Source: Brachypodium distachyon
Taxonomy: Eukaryota > Streptophyta > Magnoliopsida > Poales > Poaceae
NCBI RefSeq assembly: GCF_000005505.3
Contig: NC_016135.3
Span: forward strand, 892,001-956,000
Reading direction: 5' to 3'
Length of the DNA: 64,000 bases
The notes beneath the pieces are model-generated. The model ran no database searches. It was not told the origin of the DNA and saw only the letters and a program-made list of their open reading frames with translations. The stretch's first letter is position 1; each line of letters opens with the position of its first letter. Below are positions 58,020-64,000 of the stretch, in pieces. The translations under genes and the position numbers were made by a program.

Positions 58020-60760
58020 GTTTTGGGAAGGCGCTGGCCGGTATGCCGCTGCCTGCGTAGCAGCTTCCTTAATCAAATCGAAACCTAGAAAATGTAAATG
58101 CGATCTAATGTGCAAGTTTAGCCTATTTCATTATTATAATTTGAACATAGCAACTTGGCAACCACCTTTTCACGGCATCTAGCCGATCCAGGCGCGTGCG
58201 TCTGCAGCTTTTCTTTTGTTATTCCTTCGAAATAAGAAAGACCCAGAAACAATTGTATACTTGGCATGTGCTACTCTGGTTTGTCGTGCCGGCCGGCCAC
58301 CCACCTCCTCAGGCGTCACGTGATCTGGATAAAACCTTACAGATTTCACACATCTGTTAATGTTGATTGGTCCTTGCGTGGTCTGAACAATAACAAATTC
58401 TAATGGCAATTATGAGATGATGGTCTCGTCTCGTGTGCTCATGCGCGTTGGCTCCTGCCACAGTGCACCCGAACGTGCGAGAAATGATTTCCAATGGTAA
58501 GTGCCCATGGTTTTTGCTGTCAGGAAATTTGAAAGTTTCTGGTGGTGAAACAGAAACTGGCGATACAGAATATTGGAGATGTTTCTTTTCAGAGAATTGG
58601 TGAAAGTTTTCCCCTAGCTATCGAGGTTCTCTCTCCCATGAGGATTGAAATAGATTCCAATGCAAACCAATGTAGATGTGCGTGCTCTGATTCATAACAT
58701 AGTTTGTTCTAATTCATAACCTAGTTTGATGGCTTTCGTGGGATACCCCAGGTAAACAGCCTCTTTCGTGTAGAGGACGTGATGGTCAAATTTTAGGACA
58801 TAAATTTTAGGACATTGGTACTCCCTCTCTCATAATATGAGGCATGCACGTATTTCTAGATTATCAATTTGATTAATTAAATATATATTTTATTAACAAA
58901 AAAATACATTATTAGATTCGTTATCGAAAAAACTTTCTAACGATATAATTAATGATCTAGGAAATCCTTTTTGTCTTGTAAGAAGTGCAAACCGAGATAG
59001 GGACTTCATCATGGTAATTTAAGTTTCTAGTAGTGTTCCTAAAAGAAAAGGTTACTACTGCTGTAGCAACAGTGGGTGGATGCCGGATGCTTGCATGTGT
59101 GATTGTGTGAATCAAGCCACCAACCAAAAAGGTAAAGGTTATGATTAAGAATTATTGGAGGCTCAAAAGAACCTCTGGCTGCACTTTGTGTACATACTGC
59201 TACTTGCATGCATAGAGCCTCAAAAGCTGTTCCTGGAGATGTTCATGGAGTTGTTTCCTCCCAAGGCGGGTGCCCAGTGGCCCTGGTTACTACTGCCTGC
59301 GTAGCAGCTTGCTTAATCTAATTCAATGCTGGAAATTCTAACGTGATATAATCTGCAAGTTTAGCCTAATACCTCATTAGTCTGAGCCTGGCAACTTCAC
59401 AGTCACTTCTCATGGCATCCCGGTGTGCATGTCATGTGATCGTTGTGTCCAACAGAGATAAACACTTCATCATGGCAATTTAAGTTTCTAGTAGTGGAAG
59501 AAGTGCAAACCTACTGTAGTAACAGCGGGTGGATGTCGGATGCTTGCATGTGTCATGTGTGAATCAAGCCACCAACCAAAAAGGTAAAAATTATGATTAA
59601 GAGTGGTTGGACGCTCAAAAGAACCACTGGCTGCACCTTGTATACATACTGCTACTTGCATGCGTAGAGCCTCAAAAGCTGTTCATGGAGTTGTTTCCTC
59701 CCAAGGCAGGTGCCCAGTGGCCCTGTATACTACTGCCAGCATAGCAGCTTGCTTAATCTAATCCAAAGCTGGAAATGCAAACGTGATCTAATCTGCAAGT
59801 TTAGCTTAATACATCATTAGTCTGAGCCTAGCAAGTTCACAGTCACTTCTCATGGCATCCCGGCGTGCATGTCTGCAGCTTTTGCTTCTCCAGTTTGTCG
59901 TGCCACCCACTAAGTGCACTTCCTCGATCACAGGCGTCAGATGATCTGGATTCAAAGCATCAGTTGACTGGATAAAACCTTAAAGATTCCACGCGCTTAG
60001 TTTGGTTGGTCCTCGTGTTGTCTCAACAATGATGAATGGATTGAATGCTAATGAAAATATGACATGATGTTCTCATGTGTGTTGACCCTGTCGCAGCGCC
60101 CGATTGTGGCACCGCAGGATGGCACGTTTATGAAATGATTTCTGATAGGAAAGGCTTAAATTCTGATAGTTTTTACAATCAAGAAATTTTTAGTTTTCGG
60201 AGTCAACACTGAAACTAGGTATACATAATATTGGAGAGTTTTTTCTTTTGAGAGAATTGGGAGGAGTTTTACCTGACGAGGTTCTCTGTCCCATGAGAAA
60301 TAGACTCCAGCGCAAACCAGTGTAGATGCTCCTGCTGTAATTCATAACGTAGTTTGCTCTAAATCATAACCTAGTTCAGTGGCTTAACGTGAGAAACTCT
60401 AGGTAAACAGTCTCCTGCGTAGAGGCTGTAATGTTCAAATGTTAGGACATTAGTAGCTCTAGGAATCATCGAGCAATCTGTTAATTGTTGCTAAGTATGT
60501 ACAGAGGGGAATCCATTTTGTCATGTCAGTGTGGTGTACAACTGGGATAAAAGATTCCATCACGGTATATAAAGTTTTCAATACTTTAAGTGCAAACTTA
60601 CAGTAGTGATAGACTAATAGTGGTTGGGTGCTGAATCTATGTATGTGTGAAACTGAGAATCAAGCACCAGCCATTAAAGTGAAGATTACTTTTGATTGAA
60701 TACTGCCACATGCATGGATAGAGCCTCATAGGGTATTCATGGTGTTGTGTTTGATTCCTT
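58020..60760 (+). repeat. Three diverged tandem copies of a non-coding segment
   Basis: Copy I is about 58020-59270, copy II about 59280-59720 (internally deleted), copy III about 59730-60760. Shared words, in order: GTAGCAGCTT.CTTAATC, AATCTGCAAGTTTAGCC, TTTGTCGTGCC, TGGATAAAACCTTA, GAAATGATTTC, GTAAACAG.CTC, CATCATGG.AATTTAAGTT, AATCAAGCCACCAACC, TGCATAGAGCCTCA. None encodes protein. The array lies directly before the 5' leader of the DUF4220/DUF594 gene. Confidence 0.8.
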
Positions 60761-60789
60761 GTACTATTCCAACTTGGAAATCTGGTATT

Positions 60790-61119
60790 TAAGTACCAGC
60801 CGGAGGACGCTATCTCGTCATCTCTCTCTGCGGCTCGTTCCTCCTTCGACTCTGGTACAGCCAGTGCTGCTGCTGCTGCAGGTATCGCCATATTGTCACA
60901 TTTTACTTTATTTGTATAGTTGTATGCATTTCCATGATTGATTGTGTATATGATGCTACTTATGATAGTAAGTATGTCCTGGCTAACTATTTCATTGAAT
61001 TCCTCCCTTGCTAAACTCTGTTCGAGCAAAACATTAGTTAACTTATTCTTTGTAGGCTTATCTAATTGATGGTTTGGCATGGGATGATCTTTCTGCATTT
61101 TCAGTAGCCAAAACTAATA
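60790..61119 (+). other. 5' leader exon and leader intron of DUF4220/DUF594 gene
   Basis: A leader ending GCTGCTGCTGCTGCAG at 60881 is followed by a GT donor (GTATCG). The intron ends in a T-rich TTTTCAG at 61104, 15 bp before the ATG. Confidence 0.55.
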
Positions 61120-63120
61120 ATGGGTGGATTGGCTGAGCTATGGGATGTATGGGGTGCTGAGTTTCTTCTGCTTTCAAGCTTACTGCTGCAAGTGTTCCTG
61201 CTCATCTTCACCGAGTTGCGTCGGTGTGTGTCCGGAGCTCTGCTATCTGCAGCACTGAATGGCATCCTCTGGCTGTTGTACCTACTGGCCGACTCGGTTG
61301 CGATATACATCCTTGGCCACATGTCCCTGAGCAGCAAGCCACATGAGCAGCAGCAGATCATGGCGTTCTGGGCATCGTTGCTGATGGTGCACCTCGGCGG
61401 ACAGGACACCATCACTGCCTATGCCATGGAGGACAACAACCTCTGGCTGCGCCACCTGTTCATTTTGTTGGTGCAGGCTGCTGGGGCTGCCTATGTCCTT
61501 CGCAAGTATGGCAGCGGGGTCTTGCTTGCTGCAGCCATTTTGATGTTCCTGGTGGGTGTTGCCAAGTATTGTGAGAGGATATATGCTCTCAAGTTTGCCG
61601 GCCTTGACACCATTGGCAAGTTCCTCAATGGTTTTGAGGTGATGTCACGCGACATCTCCTACCCAGTCCCAGCTAGTTTGGATGCCGAAGAGGTCCTCCA
61701 GGGAGCTCATGACCTGCTCCCTCTCAGCATGAGCCAGTTTCTTCATTTTCAAATTAATCTATCGGATTTCCAAATCACAGCAATATTTGCGTATCATGAT
61801 CGTACTAATCCTGATGGCAGCATCGGGCGGAGCATGTTGTTGCAGTTGCTTGGAATGCAGCTCTCCCTGGTGCGTGACATCCTCTACACAAAGACAGTGG
61901 TGATCCACACACGGTATGGATGTGTGTCTCGCTTCGTCTCGGTCGTCTCCACCATCGTCGCATTTTACCTGTTCCAGCTCTCCATCATGACCGCCGGCCG
62001 TTACAGCAGGAGGGACACTGTTGTCACCTACATTTTGTTGGCTGGGGCTTTTTTCCTGGAAGCAGCATCCCTGTTGAGGGTTGCCATGTCAACTTGGACA
62101 TGTGCCTGGTTACGAGCTGCTGGATGGAACTGTCTCCATGCAGCAGTGGTGTATCTCCGCAGGTGTGTCATGGTGGCACACAATTGCAGGAGGTGGTCAG
62201 GCTCCATCGGGCAGCAAGACCTGTTGCCATTTAAGAGGGATGGCAAGACAGGAGTATGCTACGCGATAGCGTCTTGCTTCGGGCTGGAGAAACGGTGGAA
62301 CAGGCTGCGTTTCACCGACTATGTTGTCATATCACACGTCATGGAGGACCTGTTGCTGCAAGAGGTACAACGTATGGTAGAAGCCTGTGGAGAAAATGTG
62401 CACACCCTGTGGGGTTACCGTGGCCAGCTCGCGCGTGGCACATGGGGCGCCGAAGTCTATGATCTCCTGGGAGTTGATGAGATTGGTTTTGATGGCAGCA
62501 TCCTCGCCTGGCACTATGCAACTGATGCCTTCCTCCACTTCTTTGATCTATGTATGCTGGAGAGGGACTGCATACAATCTGAATCTGAAGATCTGGCCAG
62601 GGTGCCACATATGAAAAGTTCAGTGCTTGGCATGCTCCCTGAAGAGAGGGAACTGCAAAAGCCTGTCGCAGAGCTGATCCGCACACTGTCAAGATACATG
62701 GTGTTCCTCCTCGCGGAGCGGCCACACTTGCTGCCCAGCCCTGTTCGCCGCGGCCATTACGACTTCTTCATCGCACAGTTCAAGGAATTCCCAGACATCG
62801 AGCCAGGAGACAGCGTTCCTTATGATATCCGCCCAGAAGTAGAACTTGCAAAAAAGCTGCTAGCCAGGTGCGAGGAGAAGAAGGAACCGGTGGCGAAGGT
62901 GTTGGGTGTCATCTCCGGGGTGTGGGTGGAGATGCTGTGCTACGCGGCCGGCCATTGCAGCAACGACTCCCATGGCAGGCAGCTCAGCAGCGGAACCGAA
63001 TTCATCACTGTCGTGTGGTTTCTGACGACTGCCTTATACAAACGATTCCACTACAACGACCGTCAGGATTCTCGCAGAGTGCAGCGTAGGAATTGGCTGC
63101 GATATCCCGTGAAATACTAA
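61120..63120 (+). CDS. DUF4220/DUF594 membrane protein, single coding exon, 666 aa
   Basis: An intact frame from ATG 61120 (MGGLAELWDVWG) to TAA 63118-63120. The N-terminal half is DUF4220: hydrophobic segments near residues 13-33, 41-65, 80-95, 115-130, 265-290 and 300-325, with the family words FWASLLMVHLGGQDTITAY and ALEDN-type MEDNNLWLRH. The word ILAWHYATDA and the C-terminal part (YDIRPEVELAKKLL, VLGVISGVWVEMLCYAAGHC, GTEFITVVWFL) are DUF594. Grass genomes carry many such genes, often clustered; the biochemical role is unknown. It is the working paralogue of the frameshifted gene at 38847-41090, although the two are quite diverged. Confidence 0.93.
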   Translation: MGGLAELWDVWGAEFLLLSSLLLQVFLLIFTELRRCVSGALLSAALNGILWLLYLLADSVAIYILGHMSLSSKPHEQQQIMAFWASLLMVHLGGQDTITAYAMEDNNLWLRHLFILLVQAAGAAYVLRKYGSGVLLAAAILMFLVGVAKYCERIYALKFAGLDTIGKFLNGFEVMSRDISYPVPASLDAEEVLQGAHDLLPLSMSQFLHFQINLSDFQITAIFAYHDRTNPDGSIGRSMLLQLLGMQLSLVRDILYTKTVVIHTRYGCVSRFVSVVSTIVAFYLFQLSIMTAGRYSRRDTVVTYILLAGAFFLEAASLLRVAMSTWTCAWLRAAGWNCLHAAVVYLRRCVMVAHNCRRWSGSIGQQDLLPFKRDGKTGVCYAIASCFGLEKRWNRLRFTDYVVISHVMEDLLLQEVQRMVEACGENVHTLWGYRGQLARGTWGAEVYDLLGVDEIGFDGSILAWHYATDAFLHFFDLCMLERDCIQSESEDLARVPHMKSSVLGMLPEERELQKPVAELIRTLSRYMVFLLAERPHLLPSPVRRGHYDFFIAQFKEFPDIEPGDSVPYDIRPEVELAKKLLARCEEKKEPVAKVLGVISGVWVEMLCYAAGHCSNDSHGRQLSSGTEFITVVWFLTTALYKRFHYNDRQDSRRVQRRNWLRYPVKY

Positions 63121-63234
63121 TTTCATGCAGCGCAGCGTCAGCTTAATTTATTTTCTGTGTTCCCTTTCCTCAAGTTCCCTATCCTTTATGTGTCCTTTTG
63201 TTCTTTCTAATGCTACCAGTACGATACTACGATG

Positions 63235-63240
63235 AATAAA
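63235..63240 (+). terminator. Poly(A) signal AATAAA of the DUF4220/DUF594 gene
   Basis: A canonical AATAAA about 115 bp after the stop codon. Confidence 0.6.
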
Positions 63241-63657
63241 GCATAAGTGTGCCTGTGTGTTGTTAATTACCCTCACAAAGGAGGCCCCAATTGCCGATTT
63301 ATATTTTCAAATTGCACTAGTATACAGTACATGGTTTTTGACGATTATTATCACCCGTACAACGATCTTACGAAGATCTCGGCAATCAAGGTTGCTGGTG
63401 AACTCGCCAAAAAATGTCAAGGCACTTCCTGGTTTGATTCCCCACCTCCAAAGCATTGTACGAATACTACTTACTCCCTCTTTTGGTGAACAATAATATA
63501 ACCGTTGCATGAAAGCAATACAGAGGTCTTTCGTTGTCAAAAGACATGGCAGGCAGAGAGCAGGGGCAAGAATTCACACTGTTCTCCCTGGAAATTATGG
63601 GGCACGAGAGCAAAGAAAATTTTGTTCTAAACGCTTTGTGGTTCTCGCTGACTGTAG

Positions 63658-63930
63658 ACAGTTTCTGCTGAAACTGAAACCGAGGTTGCCAAGTATGAGC
63701 GCGCAAGATCTCTTCGGATGGAACAAGGTCCATCCATACCCCATGAGAACTTCGTTTACTATGCAGCCAGGGCCGGACAGCGGCCGGGGCTCTTCTTGAT
63801 CCCGTTACGCCGATCCTTCGTCATTGATCTCCAGATGGGATATACCGCCATATTGTCCTCAGATCACGGCGCTCACTTCCACATAGTCACCATCGAGCCC
63901 CATATCAGTTGTTCTGTCAAGTATCAGTAA
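63658..63930 (+). CDS. Unrecognised possible last exon, ~90 aa
   Basis: After an acceptor-like CTGACTGTAG (ending 63657) a frame runs open to TAA 63928-63930 with balanced composition (EVAKYERARSLRMEQG, FVYYAARAGQRPGLFLIP, YTAILSSDHGAHFHIV). No family recognised, no upstream exon identified. It may be the tail of a gene, a retro-copy or chance. The remaining flank 63241-64000 holds nothing else. Confidence 0.3.
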   Translation, partial: TVSAETETEVAKYERARSLRMEQGPSIPHENFVYYAARAGQRPGLFLIPLRRSFVIDLQMGYTAILSSDHGAHFHIVTIEPHISCSVKYQ

Positions 63931-64000
63931 AACGTCTGGATTTTCTCCTCCAAGACATGGGCTTGGACCTGCAACCGTGTCAAGCTCAGCAGCGACAGGT

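Noticed and set aside
62028..62725. Minus-strand frames opposite the DUF4220/DUF594 gene
   Set aside because: Shadows of an intact 666-codon gene with family motifs on the plus strand.

Overview
The window is nuclear DNA from a grass (Poaceae, probably Pooideae; the subfamily is inference). Support for this comes from GT-AG introns, Stowaway MITEs with the CTCCCTCCGTCC terminus, Tourist MITEs, CACTA, Mutator, hAT, LINE and TRIM elements, and grass-expanded families (DUF6598, DUF4220/DUF594, CYP79). No bacterial features, CRISPR arrays, rRNA or tRNA genes were seen. All exon models were built by hand from reading frame, splice sites and phase.

Layout. 1-9.7 kb: a decayed Ty3/gypsy element of Tat type, with pol on the minus strand and a spliced antisense ORF on the plus strand. 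It abuts a plus-strand ORF that fuses a gypsy-associated (PF04195-like) segment to a CACTA Ulp1-like segment. 9.7-20 kb: gene-poor, with a 117-bp tandem duplication, a Tourist MITE, a ~75-bp minisatellite, a LINE tail, a GC-rich retroposon with a 15-bp target duplication and a Mutator-like element. 20.3-23.2 kb: an intact seven-exon terpene synthase. 23-28.6 kb: a MITE beside a LINE, a 1.35-kb inverted-repeat element and long direct repeats. 29-30.8 kb: an intact two-exon CYP79-type cytochrome P450. 31.6-33.7 kb: an inverted DUF6598 gene fragment split by a Mutator-like element that itself carries a LINE. 35.6-37.2 kb: the fuller DUF6598 gene, with one in-frame TGA. 37.6-37.9 kb: a TRIM. 38.8-41.1 kb: a DUF4220/DUF594 gene with two compensating frameshifts. 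42.5-45 kb: CDT1 (minus strand) with a cluster of E2F-type sites upstream. 45.4-50 kb: Stowaway, Mutator-like, CACTA and hAT elements. 50-56.4 kb: a RING-H2 ubiquitin ligase. 57.7-63.1 kb: a triplicated non-coding block and then an intact DUF4220/DUF594 gene.

Intact genes: terpene synthase and CYP79 (specialised metabolism), CDT1 (replication licensing), a RING-H2 E3 ligase and one DUF4220/DUF594 membrane protein. No operon-like co-operation is expected. The terpene synthase and CYP79 are about 5.8 kb apart on the same strand, but a shared pathway is only a hypothesis. The most informative structure is the datable nesting of insertions (gene fragment, then Mutator-like element, then LINE), each level marked by its own target-site duplication. 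I did not find a convincing novel multi-gene system.
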